From contig NZ_CP033972.1 of NCBI RefSeq assembly GCF_003855095.1, forward strand, positions 4,030,001-4,094,000: DNA of 64,000 nucleotides, written 5' to 3'. Origin of the DNA: Gordonia insulae (GTDB lineage: Bacteria > Actinomycetota > Actinomycetes > Mycobacteriales > Mycobacteriaceae). Below are positions 43,421-53,585 of the stretch, piece by piece. Within the stretch, counting starts at the first letter, position 1. Every line of letters starts with the position of its first letter. A program made the translations under genes and the position numbers. The notes under the pieces are model-generated. The model was not told the DNA's origin, made no database searches, and saw only the letters and a list, made by a program, of their open reading frames with translations.

Positions 43421-45766
43421 ATGACTCGAATGACGCGTGGCGTGGTCGAACGTGCTGACGTGAGCCAACTCGGCTCAGTGGCCGACTCGCTGAGTCCTGT
43501 GAGCGACGGAATTGGCCGGGCTGCGGACAACGTCCATCGGACCATCCACGGGCTCGACTGGACTGGGCAGGCCCGAGTGGAGGCCCTTGGTCGCGCCGAC
43601 AGCGAGAAGTCGCAGATGCATCGAGTGAGTGGTGCTGTCACGAATCTGCGAACCGCACTGACAAACGGACAGTCGATCATGTCGCCAATGGTCGACGACC
43701 TCAAGACATCAGCACGAAATCTGGAAGCTGCAAACTACGACGTGGCGGATAACTGGACGGTGACCGACGCGTACAAGTACGGATTGGCGGAGGCTTTCGC
43801 GGCCGGTGACAAAGATGAACAAGCCCAGATCGAAGAGCTGAAGCGGCAGCGAGCCGAGGAGGCGCGCAACGCGACCGTACGTCTGACGCGACTCGCGCAG
43901 GACTTGGAGGCAGCGGATACCGCATGCGCGAACGCGGTCCGCGGCGCCAATGAGGAGATCACTGCGATGGCACCGATCGGAGCGGGGCTTGTCGGCGGCC
44001 AGGCCGCCGGAGATCTGAAGGCCATGCGGGCCGGAAGCATGACACCCGAACAGGCCGCAAGGCTCAGGGCTGCAACCACGCTGACACCCCAGCAACTCGA
44101 GGAGCTGCGAGAGGGGCGGCCCGCCTTCATGTCCTAGGGCCAGTTCGACTACCTCAAGTCGCTGATGGGTGAACTCGACGGTGTGAGTCTGCAGGAGATG
44201 AAGGACATCGGTGAGCGCAATCCAGGTGCTCTTGGGGATGCACTGAGGCTGATGTCGATACCCAATCTCCAAACCGTCGGAGGCGAGTCCGGAGGCATGA
44301 GTCGCCTTCCTGTCGGAGTGCGGACATTGCTGCAGGAAAAGGCATTTCGCACCGACACGACCGTGACGAACGGCCAGTTGAGAACATTCACCGATGTTCC
44401 TCGACTGGAGGACTTCAAGGCTCTGAATGGATTGCTCGGCGAAGGCAACCAAGGACTTCGACTTGGCGCCGACATCGATCGCGGACTACTGAAGCAGGCT
44501 GCCGAGATCGGCGGGAACATGTCCCCACGGGGAGCCGATACCAACTACGGAAACTACCACCACACCATCGACGCATCGGACCTCAGAGAAACTGTCGATG
44601 CGATGTTCCACAATGGTGCGGGCGACCACCAGGCCGTTGCGGACTTCCTCACCGGTGACAACATGGACGTGACTGTCACCGCGGGATCGCACTACAACGC
44701 GGATGATCACATCTGGGAAGTGATGACCACGAAATGGGAGCCGGACGAACTCGGAGCGAAATCTGTGATGAATTGGTTCGGGGATTCCGCCGGCGCGCCA
44801 GGACACGAAGGCGTCGCCGCCGGGCGGTCGATGGAAGCAGTGTCGGACTTCATCGTTCGGCATGAACACGAGCTGACGAAGTTGGACCTCGGTGACGACC
44901 AGTACACAACGTTCGGGCAACGAAACCCGGAGTTAGCTCAGACGATTGCTCGCAGCGCCGCACCGTTCATCGGCAATTACTTCGGACTGCCCGACGACAT
45001 GCTCGTCAACCACACGGTCGGACCGCTCGGTAAGGAGAGTGACTTCTCCAGCTTGCTCTGTGTCCTCGGTACCGACGGAACGGCGGGCGAGATGATGGTA
45101 CGTAGTTCGTCTGCGTGGGAGAACCACATCGCGCATGAGTTCGGCGACGACCCTCGCCAGTCAGGTCTGGGCGTCGCGGCTGGCCAGATGCACAGAGCTG
45201 TCGAAGCCGGTATCGCCGATCTCGACACTACTCTCACCGACAACCATCAGTGGAACGAGAACGTCGACTTCAACGCGCGCGGCGCGAAGATCGACGGGGT
45301 CCTGGCTCTTCTCCAGGGCAGCGGAGTGCCTGGCCTTTCAGACGCGGCGACGATCGCCGGCCCGGCGATCAAGGGTATGGAACTCGGTGACCCACCTGGA
45401 GATCCGGGGGAGATCAAGCCGTGGAGTTCGCAGATAGAGAACTACACGGATACTCATCAGCAACTGACCACAGGCGTGCCGAGGTCCTACCTGATGATGG
45501 AGCCGTTCTTGGTAGACCATCCTAAGTTAGTTGACAGGAATTGGAATGGCGACGGCAAAGGGCCGATCGACTTCTTCGACTCCAATGGCGAGTTGGATTG
45601 GAACACTGTTGTGGAGAACAGGTCTCGGTTTACAGCATTCTACGACCAGAATCTGGGTGTACTCGATGACAACTTCAACGAGAATACGACCTCATTGGTC
45701 GGTGGTTCGCAGATCGACTTGTCCAAGGAACCTGAGCCCAACGATGCACGCCGACCGCCGAGCTAA
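43421..45766 (+). pseudogene. Large WXG-domain type VII substrate split by in-frame TAG
   Basis: Residues 1-90 form a helical WXG100-like domain with the WxG turn in GLDWTGQA (about 47-49). The frame reaches TAG at codon 239 (44135-44137) after RPAFMS and continues unbroken with GQFDYLKSLMGELDG to a TAA at 45764-45766; uninterrupted it would have 782 codons. The C-terminal part (from ATG 44165, 533 residues) reads as the TPR-region/ESX-toxin-like type of mycobacteria, ending NTTSLVGGSQIDL. An ATG at 44165 could start a separate C-terminal polypeptide but no good ribosome-binding site is seen. Intact relatives are expected to be continuous across this point. Confidence 0.75.
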
Positions 45767-45770
45767 CTCG

Positions 45771-46484
45771 ATGCTTCGTATCATCAATATCGGAACAGCA
45801 GCTCTCTTAGCTGTCACGCTCACGAGCTGTTCATCAGGACCGGCGAGTGAGAAGGACCAGGTCCCGTCCTCCAGTTCGTCCGTGCAGCCGGATCAGGAGT
45901 CGAATCTTAAGCTGAGAACCTCATGGGATGGGGGATCGGCTAGAGTCGACTCACCCGACGCCACATTCCTGCGCGCCGCATTTGAATCCGACTATCGAGT
46001 GTGGATCAGCGGTGACTTCGCTGAAGCTTTTCCTGGCTACAGATCAGCTCTTGATGACACCAGGATTCTGAGCACCTACGACAGTGGTGGGGGGTATGAC
46101 CTGGCATACTCCTACAGTCTTCGATTGCGGATTTCTCGCATCGATGCACAATCTGATGGTTCCGCTCTTGGACGTATCTGCACGATGGAGCGATTGCGCC
46201 TCCCAAATCCATCGAACAAGATCACCGAGTCAGGCCCTGGAATGGTGTTCATCCACTACGAGCGCGTCGGGGCTGTGCCTCCAGCACATCAACGCGGCCC
46301 AGCCGTGGTTCCCAGCGAGAACGTGTTTGGCGGCTGGAGGATCACAGAGGTCGAACGTTCTTGGGAAAACGGTGATCTGACCAAGCCCGACCCCGCCAAG
46401 AGTGCGGACCGATGGACCCGCCACCAGCTTCAGGCCCTTCGCGTCCTGGTTGGCCAGCCCTCGCTGGCAACTAGGGCGGCGTGA
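45771..46484 (+). CDS. Lipoprotein of the ESX-substrate locus
   Basis: 237 residues with signal sequence and lipobox VTLTSC (Cys about 20), then a Ser-rich linker. Begins four bases after the stop of the large WXG protein, with which it is co-transcribed. No domain recognised; a lipoprotein after a large ESX-type protein could be its immunity or surface partner (inference). Confidence 0.75.
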   Translation: MLRIINIGTAALLAVTLTSCSSGPASEKDQVPSSSSSVQPDQESNLKLRTSWDGGSARVDSPDATFLRAAFESDYRVWISGDFAEAFPGYRSALDDTRILSTYDSGGGYDLAYSYSLRLRISRIDAQSDGSALGRICTMERLRLPNPSNKITESGPGMVFIHYERVGAVPPAHQRGPAVVPSENVFGGWRITEVERSWENGDLTKPDPAKSADRWTRHQLQALRVLVGQPSLATRAA

Positions 46485-46538
46485 CGCAGGTGGCAATCGC
46501 GCCCCGGCGTGAGCCGCCGTACCACCGCGATCGTCGAG

Positions 46539-47021
46539 CTATGGAACCAGAACGTATGCACCCGTGCCGTTTCCCTGCGCCACCCGCGGAAGGCCGACGG
46601 TGTACGGAATGACTGAGACGAGCGCCAGACCCGAGCCGGTCACGATGTCGCGAGTGACATTCTGCCCGGCCTGCCGCCCGAACGCAGCGAGGATCGGGGT
46701 CTGTTTCATAAAGCTGTTTCCGCTGGTCTGATTGATCACCAGCAGAACTCGGCAACGCGGGTTCGTCGTCCACGACGAGCCGTCACCCGTGAACCCGTGC
46801 GAGGTGAGCGATACGCGAACCACGCCACGTTTTCCTCTGGGCGCGAACATCTTCAGATTCGCTGCGCCACGACAGGATGCGTGATCTCCGAAGGTGCCGA
46901 AGTCCTCGCCGATGGTGGTGAACTTCGGAATCTGGGGTTGGGCCGACGACGAACCGGCGCCCGTCCACGTCATCGCGAGTGCAACAATCGATGTAAGAAC
47001 GATAGGCAGAGCCCGTTTCAT
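46539..47021 (-). CDS. Small secreted two-cysteine protein (paralog 1)
   Basis: 160 residues with a clear signal peptide (ALPIVLTSIVALAMTWTGAG, cleavage near 28). The mature part shares with the second half of the protein at 48423-49133 the blocks GT.GDH..CRG..NL, APRGKRGVVRVSLTSHGFTG and a second Cys in NPRCR. The two Cys probably form a disulphide. Last gene of a three-gene minus-strand operon around a glycine-zipper protein. Family unknown to me. Confidence 0.8.
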   Translation of the reverse strand: MKRALPIVLTSIVALAMTWTGAGSSSAQPQIPKFTTIGEDFGTFGDHASCRGAANLKMFAPRGKRGVVRVSLTSHGFTGDGSSWTTNPRCRVLLVINQTSGNSFMKQTPILAAFGRQAGQNVTRDIVTGSGLALVSVIPYTVGLPRVAQGNGTGAYVLVP

Positions 47022-47058
47022 AGGTTCTCTTCTTCTTAGCGCAAACTTTCAGGGGAAC

Positions 47059-48372
47059 CTAGCGGCCCGTTTCCTGTGGCCACGACACTTCACCGCCAGG
47101 CACCGCCGACTCGATCTGCCCGCTCCACTGCTTGGTCAAGGCGCGAGCAGAATCCTCACCCTGCTTTGCTGCGCCACTCAGAAGTCCATAGGGCGCCAGA
47201 GCCTGTTCGACACTCCACTTTGCCTTCATCCCACCGACATCGAGGCTGACATCGCCCCGTTTGTTCACGATGTACTCGACACCGGGCAGACCGGACTTGC
47301 GGGCATCGTCCGACGAGAGCTTGTACTCGAACCGATTGCCATCCGGATTGGGTAGCGGTTTGCTCTTGGGAGCGTTCGGATTTCCTTGCCTCCACGGCTC
47401 GCGCGGGTCTGCCCCTGGGTCCCCGGCGCCCAACGCATACGCGAGTGCTCCGCCCGCTGTTCCGCCGATTGCGGCTCCGAGCGTGGCCCCTGCTGCGCCT
47501 GCGCCTGCTGCGCCGATGGCGCCACCAGCAAGCAGGCCGATACCCGCTCCAGCGGCTGCGCCGGTACCAATGATGGGAAGCGCGAGTGAACCCCCGGATG
47601 CCACGATCAGCGATCCGAACACAACGCTGTTGTAGATCCCTCCGGCGATGGCTCCCACTCCGGTCCCGATCACCGCGCCCCCAGCTGCTCCCAGAACCGC
47701 CGCCGGAATCCCCAGTGTGACCGCCCCCGCGGTCCCGCCCGTCATCACACCGATGATCGTCGACGCCGCCTGTCGGGATGCCTCATCCGCCGGCACACCC
47801 ACCGAGATCAAGCCCTGGGCGATCTTGGCCTCACCGTAGGCCGACCAGGCGTTGACGGAGTTGACGTCTTTGTCGGACATGCCTTTCGGGATGTCGGTGA
47901 CGAAGTTGCCCACGCGGATCTTCTCCGGCGGAGGCGCGATCGGACGCACCGGGGCCGTCGGCTTCGGCGCGCTCAGCGGACGATTCGGCACTGGGTTGTA
48001 GGCGTTGTCGTACGAGGGTGCGGTGTAGGAACCCGGCTCCACATACGGCTGATAGGGCGCCTCCTGCGGCGGACCCGGAATCGAACCCGGCCCAGGCGAA
48101 TAGATCGGCGCGACCTCGGGTTCGGGCGTGGGCGTGGTGCCGCCCTGTTCCGGCGAACCCGGAATCGGAGTCGGACTCGTGCCGCCCTGCTGCGGGGCGG
48201 TGTCACTCGGGCTCGTCCCACCCTGCTCGGGAACGGCATAGGCTGCGCCCGAGCCGACTCCGGCGGCGATGGACGCTGCGAGAGCTGCCGATGCAACGCT
48301 CACACGGATGGGGGTGCGACGTCCGGCCGCGTCTATGTGACGGTGTCGTGCTCGACTCTGTGAAGTCGCCAT
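47059..48372 (-). CDS. Secreted glycine-zipper, proline-rich protein
   Basis: 437 residues, ATG 48372. A basic N-terminus and signal-like helix (SVASAALAASIAAGVGSGAAYA) are followed by three PxQGGT[ST]P repeats (about 50-90), a Pro/Tyr-rich linker, and a long Gly/Ala region (about 215-320; GAAGGAVIGTGVGAIAGG, GAAGATLGAAIGGTAGGALA) with GxxxG zippers able to insert in or pack against membranes. The C-terminal domain (about 345-437) is hydrophilic. The gene lies between two paralogous small secreted proteins in one operon, which suggests an envelope complex; role unknown. Confidence 0.8.
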   Translation of the reverse strand: MATSQSRARHRHIDAAGRRTPIRVSVASAALAASIAAGVGSGAAYAVPEQGGTSPSDTAPQQGGTSPTPIPGSPEQGGTTPTPEPEVAPIYSPGPGSIPGPPQEAPYQPYVEPGSYTAPSYDNAYNPVPNRPLSAPKPTAPVRPIAPPPEKIRVGNFVTDIPKGMSDKDVNSVNAWSAYGEAKIAQGLISVGVPADEASRQAASTIIGVMTGGTAGAVTLGIPAAVLGAAGGAVIGTGVGAIAGGIYNSVVFGSLIVASGGSLALPIIGTGAAAGAGIGLLAGGAIGAAGAGAAGATLGAAIGGTAGGALAYALGAGDPGADPREPWRQGNPNAPKSKPLPNPDGNRFEYKLSSDDARKSGLPGVEYIVNKRGDVSLDVGGMKAKWSVEQALAPYGLLSGAAKQGEDSARALTKQWSGQIESAVPGGEVSWPQETGR

Positions 48373-48422
48373 GCGGTCAGTACTTCCTTTGCTGCGGCTG
48401 GAGCGTGCTCTCGCCGATTGGG

Positions 48423-49133
48423 TCACGGAACAATCGTGTAGATCGACGACGCGAACGACTGCGGCGCACCTTTGCCGTCGTGCAGTGGCGCCGTGCCCAC
48501 CGTCAGGTCGACCAGGCCGGAACCCGTGTACACCTCGCGAACGAACTTCTGTCCCGGCCTTGCTCGGAATGAGACTGGGACAGAGATCCAGCGATAGCCG
48601 ACGGCGGCGCTGATGACGGCGTAGTTCAACCGGAATCGGCAGTTCGGGTCACGCTTCCAACCGGGACCATTGCCGGTGAACCCGAACGAGGTGACCGTCA
48701 GTCGGACGACGCCGCGTTTGCCCTTCGGCGCAACAGTGCCGAGGTTGAGCGAACCACGGCAGAAGTCATGATCACCAACTGTGCCGATGTTCTCGCTGTA
48801 CTGGATAACCCTCGGCAACTGCGGCTCCGCCGCCACCCTCCCGGCCCCCAGCAGCGACAGACCAGCCGTCGCCATCACACTCGGACCCGAACTCGACACC
48901 CCGACACCCGCACCGAGTTGAACCCGCCACGTCAGGACGGATTCACGGGCGCGGTCGAAGCACGGACCTCCGGCGCCGAGGCGCACTGTCTGGCTGAGCT
49001 GGTGGTAACCCGGAGGAAGTTCGCCGCCGGTCCCGCCGACCTCCGGATACGTGAAAGGCGCGGCCCGCAGACGTGCTGCGGTGTCGCCGTCGAGCGGACG
49101 CCATCGTCGACCCATGTCGCGATTCAACCCCAT
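48423..49133 (-). CDS. Chimera: truncated DUF1990 domain fused to secreted-protein paralog 2
   Basis: 236 residues. Residues 1-85 are the beginning of a DUF1990-type protein (PFTYPEVGGTGGELPPGYH, LTWRVQLGAGVGV) that would normally run to about 170 residues. From about residue 88 the frame switches to what looks like the h-region of a signal peptide (ATAGLSLLGAGRVAAE) and the complete mature part of a paralog of the protein at 46539 (GTVGDHDFCRGSLNLG, KGKRGVVRLTVTSFGFTGNG). As it stands the signal is internal, so secretion would fail unless translation starts inside, for example near VMATAG. Looks like an in-frame deletion join. Confidence 0.75.
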   Translation of the reverse strand: MGLNRDMGRRWRPLDGDTAARLRAAPFTYPEVGGTGGELPPGYHQLSQTVRLGAGGPCFDRARESVLTWRVQLGAGVGVSSSGPSVMATAGLSLLGAGRVAAEPQLPRVIQYSENIGTVGDHDFCRGSLNLGTVAPKGKRGVVRLTVTSFGFTGNGPGWKRDPNCRFRLNYAVISAAVGYRWISVPVSFRARPGQKFVREVYTGSGLVDLTVGTAPLHDGKGAPQSFASSIYTIVP

Positions 49134-49218
49134 TCCGCTGGAATGGTCATCCCGGCCTGGTCGTTGAAACGACCGTGGACGAGCCGGATACGGCTCCGGT
49201 CCGGAATCGAGGTGCAGA

Positions 49219-50515
49219 ATGACCGCACAGCTGGAGACACCGATTGACGCAGTCGACAGCCACCTGATCCTTCCTGTCGACGACCCCTTCTACGACGCCC
49301 CGGACACCCTCGACTCGTTGCGTCCCCGGCGAGATCATCCGCACCCGCCAGGTAGAGCTCAAGGACTACTGGGCATCACAGCACCGCAGTCGAGCGTGGC
49401 AACTCCTGTATCGATCGTCGAACCTGAACGGCTTACCCGACGTGGCCACGACCACGCTGGTGCTTCCGCGAAAGCGTGCTCCCGAGAGCACCTTTCAGCT
49501 GTTGTCGTTCCAATGCGCGATCGATGCGGTCACCTCGCAGTGCTTCCCGTCGTACGCGCTCCGCAAGGGGGCCGACTCGGCGCGCACCATCGCGCCATTC
49601 GAGTTCCTCGTGGTACGACGCGCCCTTGCCAAGGGATGGGCGGTGTCCATTCCGGACCATGAGGGCATGGTGGGGGCTTGGGGCGTTCCGCGCGAACCCG
49701 GCTATCGCACCCTCGACGGCATCCGTGCAGCCTTCGCGTTCGACGACCTCGACGTCGCCGACGACACACCCGTCGGACTATGGGGCTACTCGGGTGGCGG
49801 AATGGCGACGTCCTGGGCAGCCGAGATGGCCCCGCAGTACGCCCCCGAACTCAATCTCATCGGCGCGGTCCTCGGATCACCCGTCGGCGACATGGCGTCG
49901 GCGCTGATGCGGCTCAACGGCGGCCTGCACGCCGGTCTCCCGATCATGGCGATCGCCGGGTTGCGGCGTGTGTATCCACAGCTTGACAGGGTGATCGACG
50001 AACATGCTAAGGACTCCGGACGCCGGCAACTCGATGAGATCGCCGCCCTGCCCACGCTCGACGCGATCCGCCGATTCCGGCACCACGACATCGACGATTT
50101 CCTCGATCTCCCGCTCGCCGACGTCCTCGCCCAACCCGAGATCGTCGAGATGATGGACGACCTGCAACTCGGCACCCACGCGCCCACCATCCCTTTGTTC
50201 GTGGTGCAGGCGGTGCACGACGAGGTGATCAGCGCCGACGACGTCGACGGACAGGTCGGACGGTATCGCGATCGCGGGGTGCCAATGACGTATGTGCGCG
50301 ATCAGCTCAGCGAGCACTACTCGCTGTTGCCATTGTCGGGCCCGCTGGTGGTGTCGTGGCTGTCGCATCGGCTCGAGGGGCGGGCGGCGCGCGACCACAC
50401 GGTCACCGCGGTCGCGGGACAGCGTCGGCCGCGGTGGGCGAAGCGGCTGACCGCCGGACGCACGTCGGGCGGGACGAACGTGGCCGCCAGCCGGGGCGAC
50501 GTCTCAGCCGCCTGA
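49219..50515 (+). pseudogene. Secretory-lipase-family hydrolase, copy B, frameshifted
   Basis: Starts at ATG 49219 and reads like copy A (DDPFYDAPDTLDSLRP), but an extra C in the run CCCC at 49324-49327 shifts the frame: copy A reads RPGEIIRSRQVELKDYW where this copy needs one base fewer to read PGEIIRTRQVELKDYW. From there the second frame is intact to 50515, with nucleophile GYSGGG, QAVHDEVIS and LSEHYSLL. Apart from this single base all 431 codons are conserved, so the lesion is recent or an error, or the C-run is a switch. Confidence 0.85.
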
Positions 50516-50516
50516 A

Positions 50517-50563
50517 CAGATGACGTGGATCGTAACGGTCACCGTTACGATCCACGTCATCTG
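50517..50563. terminator. Perfect 47-base palindrome between lipase and fadD (copy B)
   Basis: Two 23-base arms with no mismatch around a single central C: the left arm begins CAGATGACGTGG and the right arm ends CCACGTCATCTG. It begins two bases after the lipase stop and ends 24 bases before the fadD stop. It is the counterpart of 35832-35878 with the same length and position but a different stem sequence. Confidence 0.85.
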
Positions 50564-50587
50564 CTGACTCCTACACCCAGGCGGCAC

Positions 50588-52210
50588 CTACACCCGCGTG
50601 ACCTCCAACTCCCCGTCGCTGTATTGCGACCGCAGCCGCTTCTTGTCGAACTTGCCGACGCTGGTCTTCGGGACCGCGTTGATCACCGTCCAGTTCTCCG
50701 GTAGCTGCCATTTCGCGACCTTGTCGGACAGGAACTCTCGGAGATCCTCGACGTTCGCGTCGGAACCTTCACGGAGCACGACAGCCACCAGCGGCCGTTC
50801 ATCCCACTTCGCATCGGGCACACCGATCACCGCGGCCTCGATGACGTCTGGGTGGCCCATGACGGCGTTTTCGAGGTCGACCGAGGAGATCCATTCGCCG
50901 CCGGACTTGATGATGTCCTTGGTGCGGTCGGTGAGGGTGAGGTAACCGTCGGGGCTGATGGTGCCGACGTCGCCGGTGCGCAGCCATCCGTCATGGAATT
51001 TATCGGCGGCGTCGATGCCGTAGTACGAGCCGGTGATCCACGGGCCGCGAACCTCGACCTCGCCAATCGATTTGCCGTCGTTGGGAACCACGTCGCCGAG
51101 GTCGTCGACGAGCCGAGACTGCACGGATGCCGGGAACCGGCCCTGCGTGTAGCGGTACCGCCAGCGCTCTTCGCCCTCGGTGTGTGCCGGCGCTCGGGAC
51201 ACCGAGCCGAGCGGTGAGGTCTCCGTCATCCCCCAGCCCTGCAGGATCTGGATGCCATGGTCGGACTCGAAGGTGTGCATCATGGACGGTGGTACGGCCG
51301 ATCCACCGATCAGCACGTCATGCATGCACGAGATGTCCTGCGGATGCTGTTCGAGGTACTGGTGGAGTCCCTGCCAAATCGTGGGCACCGCGGCGGAGAA
51401 CGTGGGTTGCTCGGCTGCGATCAGCGCAGCAAGGGGTTCGGGCTGCAGGAACCGGTCGGGCATGAGAAGTGATGCGCCGATCATGAAGGCGGCGTACGGC
51501 AAACCCCATGCCATGGCGTGAAATTGGGGGACAATAGCCAGCGCGCGATCCCCTTGCTTGAGTGCCGGGCCTTCGGTCATGCACACCTGCATCGAGTGTA
51601 GGTGGATCGAACGATGTGAATAGGCAACACCTTTTGGGTCACCCGTGGTGCCGGATGTGTAGCACATCGCGGCGGCCGAGCGCTCGTCGACATCTGGCCA
51701 CTCGAACTCCGTCGGCCGGTCAGCGATCAGCGTCTCGTAGGCGTGCACCCGAACACCGTCGGGCACCTCGATACCATCGGTCGAATCACCGGTGACGATG
51801 AGGTGTTTGACGGTGGTCAGCTGGGGCAGATGCGGCGTCAGCAACGGAAGCAGCGAGGGGTCGACGATGACGATCTGATCTTCGCCGTGGTTGGCGACGT
51901 GGATCAGTTGCTCGGGGAACAGTCGGATGTTGAGTGTGTGTAGTACCGCGCCCATCGACGGCACCGCGAGGTAGGCCTCGAGGTGTTCGGCGTTGTTCCA
52001 CATGAACGTGCCCACCCGCTCGTCGCCGGTGACTCCGAGACCGCGCAAGGCGTGCGCGAGTTGCGCGCAGCGGCGTCCGACCTCGGCGTAGCTGCGCCGC
52101 CGTGCGCCGGCGTCGGTCCAGGTGACGACCTCGGCGGCGCCATGGACGGTGCTGCCGTGGCGGAGGAGCTGGGCGACAGAGAGTGGGGTGTCTTGCATAG
52201 TGCTGAGCAT
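50588..52210 (-). CDS. Long-chain fatty-acid--CoA ligase, FadD type (copy B)
   Basis: 540 residues, the same length and start ([14 protein letters not shown]) as the copy at 35903 and with identical core motifs ([42 protein letters not shown]). GAAGGAG precedes ATG 52210. It lies beside the alkyl-sulfate island and could activate the fatty acid produced there, or serve the adjacent lipase copy. Confidence 0.93.
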   Translation of the reverse strand: MLSTMQDTPLSVAQLLRHGSTVHGAAEVVTWTDAGARRRSYAEVGRRCAQLAHALRGLGVTGDERVGTFMWNNAEHLEAYLAVPSMGAVLHTLNIRLFPEQLIHVANHGEDQIVIVDPSLLPLLTPHLPQLTTVKHLIVTGDSTDGIEVPDGVRVHAYETLIADRPTEFEWPDVDERSAAAMCYTSGTTGDPKGVAYSHRSIHLHSMQVCMTEGPALKQGDRALAIVPQFHAMAWGLPYAAFMIGASLLMPDRFLQPEPLAALIAAEQPTFSAAVPTIWQGLHQYLEQHPQDISCMHDVLIGGSAVPPSMMHTFESDHGIQILQGWGMTETSPLGSVSRAPAHTEGEERWRYRYTQGRFPASVQSRLVDDLGDVVPNDGKSIGEVEVRGPWITGSYYGIDAADKFHDGWLRTGDVGTISPDGYLTLTDRTKDIIKSGGEWISSVDLENAVMGHPDVIEAAVIGVPDAKWDERPLVAVVLREGSDANVEDLREFLSDKVAKWQLPENWTVINAVPKTSVGKFDKKRLRSQYSDGELEVTRV

Positions 52211-52340
52211 GGTTCTCCTTCATCGAACTGCGGCGTCAGCTGTGGTCCGCGCGCAGCGACTGCTCGGGATGTGATCGCCCGATCGTCGGATCGTTGCGTG
52301 GTCGGGATGACTTCCCAAGGTGTGGTGGGGGCCTGCGAAA

Positions 52341-53567
52341 CTATTGATACCGAGTCACGGCCAATGCGGCGCCGAAGATCATCACCCCCTCGAAGCCGCC
52401 GGGGTTGACCCCTGTCAACGAGGCAACCCGGTGCAGTCGATTATTGATCGTATTGGGGTGCACTGCAAGCGCTCTGGCGGTTCGGCCACGGTCCATGTCG
52501 CAGCGTAGATAGCACTCGAGGAACTCGATCAACTCAGGAAACGGCTGGATCGGTTCGAGGACGTCGGCGAGGGGTGCGCGAGCGGGGCTTGGCCTGGTCA
52601 GCTGGTAGTCGAGCGCGACATCGGCGAGGCGGTAAACGGCCCCGTCGCCGTCACGCATCGCGGACAGTCGCAACACTTCTGACGCCAGTTGTCCGGCAGA
52701 CGGAATCTCCGCGATGGGTACGGACTCGACGATACCGGCCCGAAGTGGAACCCCGACGGCCGAGCGGATTCGACCGACCAGATCACATGCGGTGTCGTAG
52801 GGCGATGTGTCCTCGTCCGTGTCGATCGGCAGGAGGATGTGACCGCCGGCGGGGCCGAGCGTAGTGATCAGCGCACGGGAGCGGCGAAAATCAGCCAGCT
52901 CGAGAATCTTTCGCATCTTCCGCCGACCGGCGACAAGGCGACCGGTCGTGTCGTCGACGGCTTCCTCCGGCATTGGTGCGATGTCGAGCGCCAGGACGCT
53001 GTACTGCGCGACGAGCTCGATCTGAAAGCGATCCGCGTACGGACGGGCATCCTGACCGTCGAGCACCATGCGTGCAACCAGATGTCCGGCGCCGCTCTTC
53101 TCGCTGCCGAGAACGACCTGTTCTTGTTCGTACGCCTCGACGAGCGTCGCCGTATACGTCCCGAACAGGGACAGCAGTGCCGTGCCCAGATACTCGACCT
53201 CGGCGGTCTCGTCGGCGAGCGCCACAGCGGTCGCCTCATCCCAGAGCCGTCGAAAACCGCGCTGCCAGTTTCGGATGACCAGCGAGAGTGGGACGCCCTC
53301 GTCAGCCCGCTGCACCGCGATCTCGCGTGCAGGCCGCAGATCTTCGTCACGAGGGCCGGCGTTCTCGGCTACGGCCCGGAGGATGACGGACAGATTCCGT
53401 CGTGTCACCGAAGGCAGCTCGGTCTGCCGGATCTCGGGTGGCAGGGAGCGCAGCATGTCGGTGTCGTCCAGCGCGGATTGCCGCACGAGTTCGGAGACGC
53501 GGGTCTGCACCCGTTTGAGGAGCTCGCCGGTTCGCGGCGGTGGCGCAGCGGTCGAGAGTGCTGCCAC
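52341..53567 (-). CDS. PucR/CdaR-family transcriptional regulator
   Basis: 408 residues: an N-terminal RsbRD-like helical domain, a GGDEF-like central region and the C-terminal PucR helix-turn-helix (ARALAVHPNTINNRLHRVAS). GTG 53567 is chosen because AGGAGG lies eight bases in front; a longer start at 53597 lies inside a dyad. It is divergent from the MFS/alkylsulfatase/dehydrogenase operon, which it most likely activates in response to an alkyl sulfate or alcohol (inference). Confidence 0.88.
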   Translation of the reverse strand: MAALSTAAPPPRTGELLKRVQTRVSELVRQSALDDTDMLRSLPPEIRQTELPSVTRRNLSVILRAVAENAGPRDEDLRPAREIAVQRADEGVPLSLVIRNWQRGFRRLWDEATAVALADETAEVEYLGTALLSLFGTYTATLVEAYEQEQVVLGSEKSGAGHLVARMVLDGQDARPYADRFQIELVAQYSVLALDIAPMPEEAVDDTTGRLVAGRRKMRKILELADFRRSRALITTLGPAGGHILLPIDTDEDTSPYDTACDLVGRIRSAVGVPLRAGIVESVPIAEIPSAGQLASEVLRLSAMRDGDGAVYRLADVALDYQLTRPSPARAPLADVLEPIQPFPELIEFLECYLRCDMDRGRTARALAVHPNTINNRLHRVASLTGVNPGGFEGVMIFGAALAVTRYQ

Positions 53568-53585
53568 GTAATACACCTCCTGGTT

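Noticed and set aside
14684..44137. Genome-wide recoding of TAG as a sense codon
   Set aside because: TAG is used as a normal stop in this window (for example at 14879-14881, 27204-27206 and 60508-60510), so a general reassignment is unlikely; local readthrough or mutation remains.
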